Assembly: GCA_037447605.1 (NCBI GenBank)
Contig: CM074806.1
Coordinates: forward strand, 4,398,645-4,462,644
Direction: 5' to 3'
Length of the DNA: 64,000 nucleotides
Origin: Zygnema circumcarinatum
Taxonomy: Eukaryota; Streptophyta; Zygnematophyceae; Zygnematales; Zygnemataceae
Shown: positions 1-10,646 of the stretch, piece after piece
Numbering within the stretch: position 1 is the first letter of the stretch
Layout of the letters: each line of letters starts with the position of its first letter
Notes under the pieces: generated by a model
The model's database searches: none
The model's input: the letters and a program-made list of their open reading frames with translations, nothing else
Told to the model about the DNA's origin: nothing
Made by a program: the position numbers and the translations under genes

Positions 1-1917
1 AGAGGGACACGTGGCAGTCTGCCATTGGACAGCCCTGCTTCCAATCCTCCCTGCTGGTAGGAGGTTCAACGGGGGAAGCGTAAAGGGGCGTGGGTGACTG
101 TCGTCACTCAACCAACGTACCGGCATACGGTTGCACCCCTGACCAGGGCTGTGCCACTCTCTGAAGCTCTCGCTCTCTTGCTCTCTCTCTCGCTGAACTC
201 TGAGTGCTGGTGTGTTATTCCGCGCAGGCTGAAAAGGCGGTTTTCAGTCGTTACACCAACAATAATAGCCAAGCATAAGGATAAATAGTTTACACCCCAA
301 AAATAATAGCCAAGCATTTCATGCCTTCGAGAATTCCTCCTGTATCTCAACACATGAGGGATACATCACCTAACTCCTGTACCAAAGCTTATCATGATGA
401 ACGATAGTTCTTTCACGACCTTCCTATACATGGTCGGATTCCTCTAGGCGTCCGCCTTTACATACTCTTCCTAAACAACAAAAGTCGAGCAACTTTATAT
501 AAAGAGAGAGAGAGTGAGTAAGTAGGGGAACCAAACTTGCTCCATTTTTATACAATGGCGGTTAGCATGACGTGATGTTATTGTACCACGACCGCCCATG
601 AAATGCCTTGTAACAACACTAATCTGATCTTAATCCTTTGTTGTCGGATCTTGCTCAGCCATGAACAGATTTAGCTCAACAATTATCTAAAATACTTTCA
701 AACGTTGGCGTACTCTCCTTGCTTGAAAACGTTCAAAAAATTAAACCCATGTATACCGTTCATTACACCGTATGTCGCATCACATGTGGAGACCATTGGA
801 GGAGCGTTAAGTTGAAGAGTCGAGACCATGGAGGAGTGGAAGTGTTTTTGTGGCGTATCCGTTGTGCGCACCGTTATCCGTTGTGTGGGGGGAGGAGGAG
901 AGGGCATATTGTGGCGGAAGCGGTATGTGGCCTAAGTAGAAGTGGAAGAAGTTTTGGAGTTTCACTCAGGCATGTTTTCTCCTTCCATCACTCCCCCTCT
1001 CGCACCAACACTTGTAAAGCTATAAATGTACGGAACATGTAGGACGCTAAATTACACGAAGCACGATAGTCGGGGGTCCTCGTATTTACCGCCCTGAGGA
1101 GTGCGTCCCCAAGAATTTCGCCCCGATTTTGCCGAAACCACCTTTTTGTACGGTAACTTCGTATTACCGTACTGTTCGTACTGTCCGTACTGTCCGTACC
1201 GTTACTGTACTAGCCGTTACGGGCTTTCGCAAAACTCACCTAATCTCCCCGCACGTGCCGCCGTAAGAGGCGCTCGCTCTTCTCCCCTTCTTCTTGGCTT
1301 CGATACGAAAGGATATGATACGGTACGATACGGTACGAAACGAACCGCCCCGATACGGTACTATCCGTACAAATCATACGAGCTGTAGTGGTCGATATAA
1401 TACGATACGGTACGATATAGTACGGTACGATACGTACGGTCCAACATTAACTCTAACATAATACCGCCCGTCTATTGCTAACACGAACCTTATATATGCA
1501 AAATCAATATTTTCGCCTCATATTGGCCAAAACCAGGGTGGAAAATATGAGGACCCCTGACTGTACATAGAGCGACATGATTCGTTGCGACAACATGTGA
1601 CATGATACACTAAGTTTGCCATGTTCACCATGCATCCATCCATGGCTTTCTTGGAACAATGACCACGCTCAAATTGAATAAATACATACATGAAAAGCAA
1701 ATTCCAGTCACCATCTGGTTCATCCCCCCTGCGCGGATCTCCCCTCCCCCTCCAATTCACCATTGCCCCCTCTCTGCCTGCTTGCTCGCTGCACCGCTGC
1801 CTTCTCTGTTCTGCGCACTCCTTCCTTTCACACACCGACTCGTAGAGGTAAGCCATGTTTTCTTCTTTGCTTATTTTTGCCGTTCTAAGCCCTTCGCTTC
1901 GTTGCAACTTAACTTCG
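1..1917. other. Intergenic spacer, no gene recognised
   Basis: I see no convincing exon here on either strand. The open frames are short and do not resemble known proteins. A CACGTG G-box core lies near position 9, a short GA run near 503-516, and a dense stretch of CGTAC/TACG-type words occupies about 1140-1445 (listed separately). A CT-rich stretch follows near 1730-1830. It may include the 3' untranslated region of the minus-strand gene ending at 1918. Confidence 0.5.
1140..1445. repeat. Degenerate TACGG/CGTAC-rich array
   Basis: Roughly 300 bp is packed with the pentamers TACGG, CGTAC, GATAC and CCGTA. At about 1300-1442 they form a quasi-tandem pattern in which GATACGG and TACGATA alternate with partial palindromes such as CGTACG. 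Related words recur singly in other promoter-like spacers (about 8850, 23640, 25095, 37047, 52190-52410). The array is non-coding. It could be a decayed satellite or a cluster of binding sites for one factor; the sequence alone cannot decide. Confidence 0.6.
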
Positions 1918-2370
1918 CTACATGAGTGTGCGCCTCTCGCCGCGGACCACGGCGTAGGACTTTCCCGGGGCGATGAAGTCGGTGGTCCGGTGCAGGTGCT
2001 GCTCGGAGGCGGGGACCTGAAGGAGAGGGAGAGGGAGAGGGAGAGGGAGAGGGAGAGGTAGGGAGGGAGCGTCAGAGCGCTGTTGGCTTCATGGGGGAGG
2101 GAGAGGGCAGGGTAGGGTAGGAGGGCGTGGTTTGGGGGGCGTGGGAGGGAGTGAAGTACAGAAAAAATGAGGGGAGAGAGAGAGAGAGAGAGTGCGAGGT
2201 ATAGAAGGGGGGTCAGAGGGGAAGAGGGAGAGAGATAGAGAGGGGGAGAGAGAGCGCATATCACCTCACGGTCCGAATGGATTTGCACACCAGTAATGAC
2301 AGCATAGTCCTCCTTGTGTGGGTCAACGGTTTTATTAATGAGCTTTTCGAGATCGTTCAAGATTGCCTGC
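1918..2370 (-). CDS. 3' part of an unidentified protein gene (two exons)
   Basis: I do not recognise this protein. Two exons join in phase 0. The upstream one is about 2265-2370 or longer and contains LEKLINKTVDPHKEDYAVI. The last exon, 1918-2016 (32 codons plus stop), contains DFIAPGKSYAVVRGERRTLM. The acceptor at 2017 has a good pyrimidine tract, and the intron carries GA/CT repeats. If the open frame continues upstream to about 2435, a hydrophobic stretch (WLCLLQWLLLPSLIGSLC) would precede it, but that frame has no ATG, only GTG, and could equally be intron ending in a CAG acceptor near 2371. The start and the upstream exons are unresolved. The gene lies downstream of the LCIB-like gene on the same strand. 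Confidence 0.35.
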
Positions 2371-2705
2371 GCGCAGAGAGAACCGATGAGTGACGGAAGG
2401 AGTAGCCATTGCAGGAGACATAGCCATGGACGCACCTCGAGTATGTTCTGTCATCTGATGTAATCCCCGCATTTTTTCTGCGACAGTGAAATCTGCATCG
2501 GCTTCTTTTCAGAGGTTTCTGTCTCCTCTCCCTCTCCCTCTCCCTCTCCATCTCTCCATTGCATCTTTCAGCAGGATATCAATGTTGTCCAAGCAGAGAT
2601 CAAGAATCTAATATGAGGATGCCAACTGCAGAAGGCATCTTTTCCAAGGATCACAGTACTGTACTGTTCTGCAGTATTATGATATCAACGTCAACATCTC
2701 CATCT

Positions 2706-2716
2706 TTCCCCCCCCT

Positions 2717-2781
<65 letters not shown>

Positions 2782-2808
2782 CTCTCTCTCTCCCTCTCTC
2801 CCTCTTCA
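2706..2808. repeat. (CT)n microsatellite
   Basis: About 100 bp of nearly pure CT dinucleotides lies just downstream of the LCIB-like stop codon, with a few GCTC interruptions. It yields spurious Leu/Ser and Arg/Glu open frames on the two strands. Confidence 0.9.
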
Positions 2809-2844
2809 TCGACATGAACATCACATAACATCTGGCAACCAACA

Positions 2845-4322
2845 TCAACCTTTGGTTGGCACCATTGTTACTGTAGACTTTCCAAACTCCACATGGAACA
2901 TTCGACGCTTGACAATATGTTCCACTCTCTGCAAGTGAAGCATGCGCATTTTCCAATTCACAGTATCGTAAAAATTCAAATCGAAGAGATTGGAACTTTA
3001 CCGCATAGGCGGCCACTGTCAGTGTTAAAAGAGACGGCTGCTTTATCTCGCCAATCTGCAAAGAATAACAAAAAACACGACAAAATATTCAACCCTCAGA
3101 AACGGAATCAAAGAGCCCTAAACAAAATGCAGACGATCCATCCTCAACCCTCAACCCTAAGACTAGTCAATTCAGATTCTCCCCAAGTGCTCTTTTAGGG
3201 TTTCTTTCTTCTCACCTGCTTTATGACCTTCTCCTTCAAAGCTGTGTACTCTATCCCCTCCTCCTCAGCTGCAGATCGGAGCGAGCCTTTCCAAATGTCG
3301 TTCTTTATAGCAATGAGTGCTCCACAAGCATCAGATGGCTTTCCATGAACTCCCCGAAGCAGTGAACCTATCTTGTCTCCACTAACCGCAAGATGAGGGA
3401 ATACGAAGAAAATATCTGTTGTTTGAGGCAAACAAAACATCAATCAAATATGACTTTCAGATGCAGAACAGGTCTGAGGGTTTGCGGAGAGTTTCAGGAG
3501 TTCATCCTTTGAGAGATGTGAATGAATGGAAAGCTTGTGTTCAGATGAAGGATGTGAAGGGGAAGCTTTTTTCGGTTTGCAGATGAAACTTACACTTGGG
3601 ACGAGTATCGCCGGACTCAATTTCAGGCGGAGGGCAATGCGATATTCCGGCTCTAAGCCCCTTCTCGCCGCAGCTAAGGACCCCCCCCAGACCGGAAATG
3701 CTGAAGATTGAACCGAACTGCTTACTGATAAGAGTCTCAAGGGGGCGGCAAAGCTGCACATTCGTCAAACAGCACAAGGAAGGGTTCAGTTTCTAGATTA
3801 TTAGTTTTTTATTAGTTTTTTTCAGGCTATTTGAAGGGGGATTATTTGGTACATCCGTCTGCAAGATTTCTTCAGGGGATGTGAATGTTATTCAGTCAAG
3901 AGTTTCGCAAGTTAGGATGTTGTACCTCATCACGACAAGTGCCAACCAGCGGTATGCAGTTGCCCCTGCAGGGAGAAGTCGGAGTAAAAAAAGAAGAATT
4001 AGTGATAGACATTTCGGGTAGAAAGCGGCTCCATGCAAAACATTCTGATAACCAACAACTCTGCAACTTTAGCTGCTAAGAGGCTATCAGGATTATAGGG
4101 TTTCCAGAGTATCCCCTCAATTTGGGTTCTAAAGGGTTTTCCAGCTCACTTTTTGAATCCGAATCCGGCCAGCACTCTGCCACACGTGTGAATAAACTCT
4201 TTCGCTCCGACTACCTCCTTGCTGGAAGAGTTTACACGTGTTAAGAGATATTCTTGAGCCCATCGTGGCACGAAATCTGCAGAATCTGTTTGAGTTGGCG
4301 AGTGACTGATGCTCAAGTCCAT
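2845..4322 (-). CDS. LCIB/LCIC-type beta-carbonic anhydrase-like protein
   Basis: Six exons, 4322-4150, 3965-3926, 3753-3594, 3415-3216, 3055-3002 and 2928-2845, join in frame to 236 codons plus stop. That is close to the length of one LCIB domain. The family comprises low-CO2-inducible LCIB/LCIC of Chlamydomonas and its diatom relatives, zinc enzymes or enzyme-like proteins that capture or recycle inorganic carbon around the pyrenoid. Visible signatures are CRDELCRPL (around residues 70-78), the glycine-rich GLGGVLSCGEKG, a conserved His in GISHCPP, FPHLAVSGDKIG, and Cys in SDACGALIA. These supply the Cys/His/Cys set expected for zinc. The chosen ATG at 4320-4322 follows a possible acceptor (TTAATCCAG), so an upstream exon with a transit peptide may exist and localisation is open. 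Family assignment is from recognised motifs only. Confidence 0.72.
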
Positions 4323-4955
4323 GTCTGGATTAAGAAAAAGGCGATGAAATCCGGCGAGGTTAGGTCAGCCAGGTTTGATCAATTCCAGTTCAAGCTCTGA
4401 GGAGTTCAGTCCCTTCTGAACAGCAGTCAGAAACCCAATGCGTGTTGGAATAAGATGGGAGCAAGAGAGGGTCGGAGAAGGAACAGCTCCAAAAGGAAAG
4501 TTTCTACCGGAACATGCTGTGGTCGGGACAGAAGCTCACCAAGGGGACCCAATATCGATCGATATCAGAGGACAACCTTACGAAAATGCGCTACCAATTC
4601 AAGTTAATTCTTGCACCAAACATCCACAATCAAGGAGCAACCTGAATTCTCATTCATACAGTGAAGAGGTGACGAGCGAATCCAAATTTTATTGATAAGT
4701 GCGGCTGTCGCTTTTCAAGAGGTCCCCCCTCAAATGGTACACCTCCTCAATCCCAGCACTCCAGCCATTCCTTCCCCCTCTACACAATATCAATATATCA
4801 CATAACCACGTATCTTCTCTACCTTCTTCCCCTCATCAAGAAGCTTTCTCCACACATGTACTCAGAAAGAAGAGCACTCATAAATTACATCACAATCTGT
4901 AAAAACTAAACTTGCTATACCACTCTGACGTCGACCTTTCCTCGAGCTCTCCAAT
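4323..4955. other. Spacer between flotillin A and the LCIB-like gene
   Basis: About 630 bp separates the flotillin A stop from the LCIB-like start, both on the minus strand. It must hold the LCIB-like promoter and 5' leader and may hold a transit-peptide exon. The plus-strand frames at 4438-4695 and 4699-4902 look like nothing known. Confidence 0.4.
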
Positions 4956-7900
4956 TTACGCAGCATGGATAAGGCGAGTAGCTCGCGGAATCGACCCACC
5001 GCCAGCATTCGCCGTTCCATGCTCCGTTGCTCCATTCGCAACTGTAGCCGCTGCCGCCTTCCCTTTCACTTCCCTTGCAGCCGCATGCACGGCCTGCCCC
5101 TCATTGGCTGCCGCCGCCGGTAGTAGCCCCATTTGAGCGAGCCATGCCGGCGGCTCGATGCCGGTCTGATCCTGAATTGTGCTCAGAAGGGGAGGGAGCG
5201 ACTGGATGAAGTCTTGGAAGGGGTGGGCGGTCGAAGGCGTCGAGGAATCGCCGCCCGTCGTCCAAACGTTGATTTTAGGGTTGATGCCCTGCACCGCGTC
5301 CGCGCTACATTTGGCGAGTTCGCTGAAGAGCCCGCGTTCGATCATGAGGTATTGCAGAACGGATTCGTAGTCGCCGTTGAAAGCCTTTCCCTGGTAGATC
5401 ATTGAAGAGAAGGAGGTATAAAGACAGGGTGGGTGTGAGTGCTGCAGATGGAATGGCGGAGAAGCTGGAGTGCTTAAGTTCTTAACTTGTTAATTTAGGA
5501 CATGGCATTCATTTCAATTACTTTCGTTTGATTCGGTAGCATGCAGGAATCGGTGCAGTATCGGATTGTGAAGCAGCTTACCAGGCTTGCTAACCCTTCT
5601 GCTTGTGCTGTGGCGACGGCAAGCTCGCCTTCTGCCTCTTTCTCCTTTGTGAAGAGAACAGCATCCGCAGCTCTTTGCTGCGCATATGCCTTTGCATCGG
5701 TAGTCTGCGCAAGAAGTCATTTAAGCAGACGTCAGGAATACAGCAATCGTAATGTTTCTTAATGATAAAATCTTCGGAAAGGAAATCAGGCACTCTCACT
5801 TGCAGGTTTCACAGTTGGCTACAAGGTTTTTACAGGAACAGTTTCCAGGAAACCCCAAATCAAGCAAACATGCAAGAAACGGCAGGTCAGAAAAAGGCAG
5901 AAGTACGCACATCCATGAGAGCTTGATTCTGCGCCTTCCGCAGGGCCAAAATATTTGCCTTCTCGTGCTCTGTTTTCTCCAGGAGGCGGAGCTTTTCGAC
6001 CTCTGTTTGCAGCTCCGCTGTACGCTTGGCAGCCGCATTTTCAGCTTCCAGCTGCGCAATTCTCGTCTGCACATTTTTGAAGGCTTACCAACATGTCAGT
6101 CTACCTCAAGGTATCTTCTAACCAAGCTACAGACTTCAAAGAGAGGAAGAAACAAATGTATATAGCAAGGATAGCGCTATTTGCAATGATCTCTACATGT
6201 CCAATGACGTTTTAAAATAGTAGTCAAGAGTTAACTGAGGGATGTTCTATCACCTTTCGGTGATAGTCCGCGACCTTCACCGCGAGCTCTGCCTCCGATC
6301 CAAAAACAAGAGTTTTGTTGCGGTTTTCGAGAACCACTGTGTCTGCTTCAAGCAGAGAAACACCCTTGCGAGTTCTTGCTTCTTCAGTTTTTGCTCCAAC
6401 ATCTCCCGAATACTTCGCCTTGGCAACCTCAATCTTCGCTTGATTCACCGCGCCTTCGTGCGTCTGAGCAAAAAAAAAAAAAGTAGAGGTTTTTAGAAGT
6501 TGCTCTAATCTTTTGGTCAGTTTCTGGATCGCTAATCACTGAAAATGCTCAAACAATAAGAACCTGAAGCATCTGAGTACAGTAGTTCGCTGGGCGAAAG
6601 GGATCATTGGATTCGACTTTTTCACCTTTTTCCGAATGTACTGGAAGTACTCCGAGCCCTGCACAGAGTAGCCAGAACAAAAGAAGCAGAAAAAAATTGC
6701 AGCCTTTAGTCGCATACAGGTAGTATACTCCTCACTGTAAGCCATGGATTTCTTAGCCAAGATTGCTTAGATCAAGTTACTCTAACCACAGAAGAGATCT
6801 TGATCTTGATCTTGATCTTGACTCTGATCGATGAGGAAAGGGAGGGAGGGCTCACAGCAGTATCAGAGAGCTGCTTGATGTTCGCATTGAAGATGACGAG
6901 CCCGAAGTGATCGAGCTCTGTCTGCACTCCGTCCATGATCTTAGTTCGAAACTCCTTCCGAGAATTGAAGATATCTTCCATCCGCATTGTTGCTGCAACG
7001 ACTCTCGACTCGCCCTCCACGATGCCCCTCACCAGCTCCGTCAAATGCTCCTTTTTGTTGGTCGCCTGCATTGCGCCCCCACCTCCAACATTATTATTCA
7101 TTTTTTTTTAAATTAGAAAAAAGAAGGGGGGCCTGAAAACTTTGAAATCCCAAGCATCCGACAAACAATTAAAAGGTTAAGAAAAAAAAAAAAAATTAAG
7201 AACTTAAAAAAATGAAGGAATGAAGGTACCTGGGCCACTGTCTTGGCGTACGTTTCGATGCTCTTGGGATCATCTCTTGGGCCAATGGTGAACACTGCCG
7301 GCATTGTAAACTCCAATTTTTCAAAAGTCATCGCCTGCGTTGACCAGCAGACATGGCATTGTAAGAAGAAGTATAATCTTCAATATGGAAGCTTCAAGAG
7401 GACCTGAAATGAAGTATTGGAATTAGATGGAAGGCAGTCATCTGCAAGCAATTCTTTGTATATTTTTGCGAACTTACTTGAAGGGAGAGGCTGTAAATTC
7501 TCGGCGCCATGTCCAAAAAGTAGGCCTTCTGCCCAATTAGTCGCCACCCCTTCCTGGTGATCGCCACATCTCTAATGCCAAGTCCTGTACGGACCAGGTA
7601 CTGCACAGGTAATGCAGGGAGGAAAGAATTAGCATTCAATATGGGGGCGTGAATGAATGCTGAATTGAAAGATTGAACATCAAATCCTGGAGAGTGACCA
7701 TGAGATGTTGGAAATCGACGTCGACATAGAAATTGATCTTCACATCATCATCATATGAAACCCGCAACACTGCACTGAACTTGACCGTACGCCTCCTCCT
7801 CCTCCTCCACAGTCCCCCCCTCTCTCCAATTGCTCTCTCTTTCTCCCCTCGCTTTCTTTCCACCTCTCCATCCTCGTCTCAATTTGCACTCCCTCTCTCC

Positions 7901-8656
7901 GTCTCTGGTCCTCCCGCTGCCTATGTCTCTCCCTTCTCGCTCTCTTACTTACCCCCCACCTCTTGCTCTCTTCTTTCACTTCCTTCTATCTCTCGCACAC
8001 TTATCACAAGGACTCTCCTCTTCCCCCCCCCCTCTCCCTATCTCTCCCTCTCCCTCTCTCCCAACCCTGACCTCTCCAAACCCACCACCAATCCCGTCCA
8101 CTCCCTCCATCAACATCTCCATTCACTTCCCGCTTTCCTCCTCACTCCCATTGCCACCTATTCCTTCCCCTTGTCGATCACACCACCCCCTCTCCCTCCC
8201 TCTCCCTCTATTTCCACCTCCGTCTCCCCTCCCCCTTCTTCCTCTCCCTGTCCCTCCCATCACCTCCCCCAATTCATTGTGCTCTGTGCCCCGCCCTCCA
8301 CTCTCCCCTTCGCTACCCCCGCCCCCCCGCCCCATCTCCCTCCCTCTCCCCCCTTGTTCCACCTCCGTCTCCCTCCCCCTACATTTTCTCCCCCTCCCTC
8401 CATCCCACTCCCTCTTCCAATCACTCTGCTCTCTTTCCTCCTCTTCTCTCCCCTTTCTTTCCCAAATTCCTCCGTAATTCCACCGCGCAAATGCCACAAT
8501 GCCTCCCACCCCCCAAACACTCTCTCTGCTCTCCCTCTTCCACCCCCTCTCTCTCTACCCTCTCTCACTCACCGCGTCCCCAACCTTTAAATCCAAACCA
8601 ACACAAGCTGAGGCCCCTCCTACCTCGTTCGACCCCGCCACCAGAAACAGCGCCAT
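4956..8656 (-). CDS. Flotillin-like protein A (SPFH domain)
   Basis: Nine exons, 8656-8624, 7600-7478, 7334-7230, 7065-6856, 6658-6626, 6463-6254, 6066-5911, 5704-5582 and 5390-4956, join in frame to 475 residues, close to plant flotillins. Flotillins scaffold sterol-rich plasma-membrane microdomains and act in clathrin-independent endocytosis. The N-terminal SPFH domain covers exons 1-5: YLVRTGLGIRDV, the MAPRIYSLSLQ region, PAVFTIGPRDD, GIVEGESRVV, FGLVIFNANIKQL. An Ala/Glu-rich coiled coil (exons 6-8) contains VNQAKIEVAKAK and repeated KEAEG-like units. The last exon has VLQYLMIERGLFSELAK and LNPKI/INPKINVW, then a tail about 35 residues longer than in copy B. The first exon encodes only 11 residues, and intron 1 (about 1 kb) is a CT-rich tract read as GA on this strand. 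Confidence 0.9.
7790..8580. repeat. Low-complexity pyrimidine tract in flotillin A intron 1
   Basis: Nearly 800 bp is C/T-rich on the plus strand, with CCCTCTCCCTC-like blocks. It opens long Ser/Pro/Leu frames on plus and Gly/Arg/Glu frames on minus. None of these resembles a protein, and the tract lies wholly inside the first intron of flotillin A. Confidence 0.85.
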
Positions 8657-10646
8657 GGCGCCCGCCCGCGACCCGCGTCTCCCTCAACCCTAAACCCTCC
8701 CTCCTTTCCTCCCTCCCTCCCTGTCTCCCTCTCCCTCTCTCCCTCTCTCCCTCTCTCCCTCCCTCTGCTTCAGAGACTTGCCCTCCTCTCCTCCCTCGAG
8801 AGTTCGCGCCAGAGGAAGAAGGGAGCCCCGAGGGGGGGAAGGCGGGACGGTACGGACAATGTCGGTGTGACATGCATTTGTCGCGAAGCGGGGGAGGGAA
8901 AATCTGCGCTGTTTGACCGAGGCGGATAAGACTGCCAATTGTACGGAAAAGTCTGGCTCCACGTCAGAAGTTGATGACGTGGACATTTTTGAGCCAGTCC
9001 GAACGCTTCTTTACATGTGCGGTCTTATAACAGAATTTTTAGTCGGTACGCGGTTTTGGGAAGATTGGGGTTGATCAGTTAGGGCGTTGACTTCGGGCAC
9101 TCCACAAAATGATTGGTTTTAACTGCCCGTTGACTTAGCCGGGAAGCTAAGGCTCCTAAAAAATGGGCCGTCCAATGGGGGCGTCGGAAGGGAGGCGATG
9201 GAGGATCGGACGGTCAAGACACGCTCGGAAAACCTTTTCGTGCAGAAGGTGAAACGGAATTTGAGGGCAGGTCAGGAAGCTTGCTGCCCAAGAGTGCTGC
9301 CCGAAAAAACAAGGTTGCGCTGAGAGGGCAGGAAAAAGTTTGACTCTTTGTCGGGATGGGATTTTGCTGATTTTTATATTTTGATTTTCAGTTTTAAACA
9401 GTGCCAGGTACGTTGAGACAATCATTATTGTGCAATTCCACTATTTCTTAAAACCGCCTGTAATTTATTGTTGTTCAATATAGGCAGGCTACGAAATCCG
9501 ACGGTTCACGTTTCTGGATATTCATCGAATTTAGATACTAACGGTCAACGACTACCTAAATCGGGAATGCGATCGTGACACGTGGCATAAGTGTGGACAT
9601 ACACTCCTAAGGGATCATTTCTTAAAAAAATTAGAAAAATAAAACCATCAAGTTGTTTTCTTTTTTGGGATTTCAGTTCGAACATATTTACAAAGTTTAA
9701 TCCGTATTTTTTTGGACAGACTTGCCGCCGCCCGCCCCAAATGCCCGCTGCCGGACGGCTCTCTGGCTCCCGCTACGCTCTCCTTCCCTCCCCTCTCTCC
9801 CCCGTCACTCTCGCTCTCTCCCTCTCCTTTATCCGTCTCTCACTCTCTCCTCTCTCTCTCCCTCCTCTCCCTCCCTCTCCCTCCTCTTTATCCCTCCTCT
9901 CTCTCCCTCCCCTCTCTCCCTCCTCTCTCTCCCTCTCCCTCTCCTTCCTCCGTCTCTCACTCTCTCCCCTCCCCCTCTCCTTCCAAAGGACGTTTGCAGC
10001 CCCGCATTGCATCTGTCTCGTTTGAAGGTGCGATGACGCGTCACATTTGACCTGCTCTTCCCATTCTCCATGTGTGCTCCGTTTTGTTATCTTTTATTGA
10101 AAGCTGAACTGCATTTCTCACATGTGCCGGGAATCACCCTTTCGTGTCCAGCCCCTCCTCCTCTTTGCTTCATATCTCCCCCTGCCGCCTCTCTTTCTCT
10201 CTCTCCCTCGCTCTTTATCTCCCCTCCCTCTTCCCCCTTTCGAATTGCCCTCTCTCTCCTTAATCCCCTCTCCCCAACATCAATTCTTTCATTCTCCTCC
10301 TCTCTCGCTGCCACGATGCCACACTGTCCTCTATCTATTTCTCTCTCCCTCTTTGCCTATGTAACCTCTTCCCTCTCTCCCTCTCCCACTCCTCTCTCCG
10401 TCGTCCTTCCTTTCTTCCTCTGCCGCTTCCCCTCTCTCCTCCTCATTTGCCCTCTTTCTTTCTCCCTGTCTTTCTAAATTCCCTCTCTCCTTACTGTCTT
10501 TCCTTGCAACATCGCTTTCATTCCCTCCCTCCTTCTGTTGACACTCCCCCTCCCTCCCTCTCTCTCCCTCTTTCTCTCTCTCACACACTCAGGCATATTT
10601 TGCTTCCTGCAGCCCATAACTTGCCCTCGTCGTTCTCTCCGCCTCC
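8657..10646. other. Divergent promoter region between the two flotillin genes
   Basis: The two genes start 2 kb apart and point away from each other. The left part (8700-8830) is CT-rich. The middle (about 8840-9700) is mixed sequence with CGTAC-type words and W-box-like TTGAC cores near 9070-9130. The right part (9770-10640) is again a pyrimidine tract, the probable 5' leader or upstream region of flotillin B. No exon was recognised. Confidence 0.5.
9770..10600. repeat. Pyrimidine-rich tract upstream of flotillin B
   Basis: Repeated CTCTCCCTC and CCTCTCTCC blocks run for about 800 bp with brief interruptions near 10000-10150. All three plus frames stay open as Ser/Pro/Leu strings, the mark of composition, not coding. 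CT-rich leaders are common in plant genes; whether this one is transcribed cannot be told. Confidence 0.8.

Noticed and set aside
1518-2435. 305-codon frame beginning with a signal-peptide-like segment
   Set aside because: The frame has GTG, not ATG, and runs through an intron full of CT repeats; only the two exon-like parts are kept.
7733-8590. Long plus-strand Ser/Pro/Leu open frames and minus-strand Gly/Arg/Glu frames
   Set aside because: They come from C/T-rich low-complexity DNA inside flotillin A intron 1; all frames are open with the same composition.
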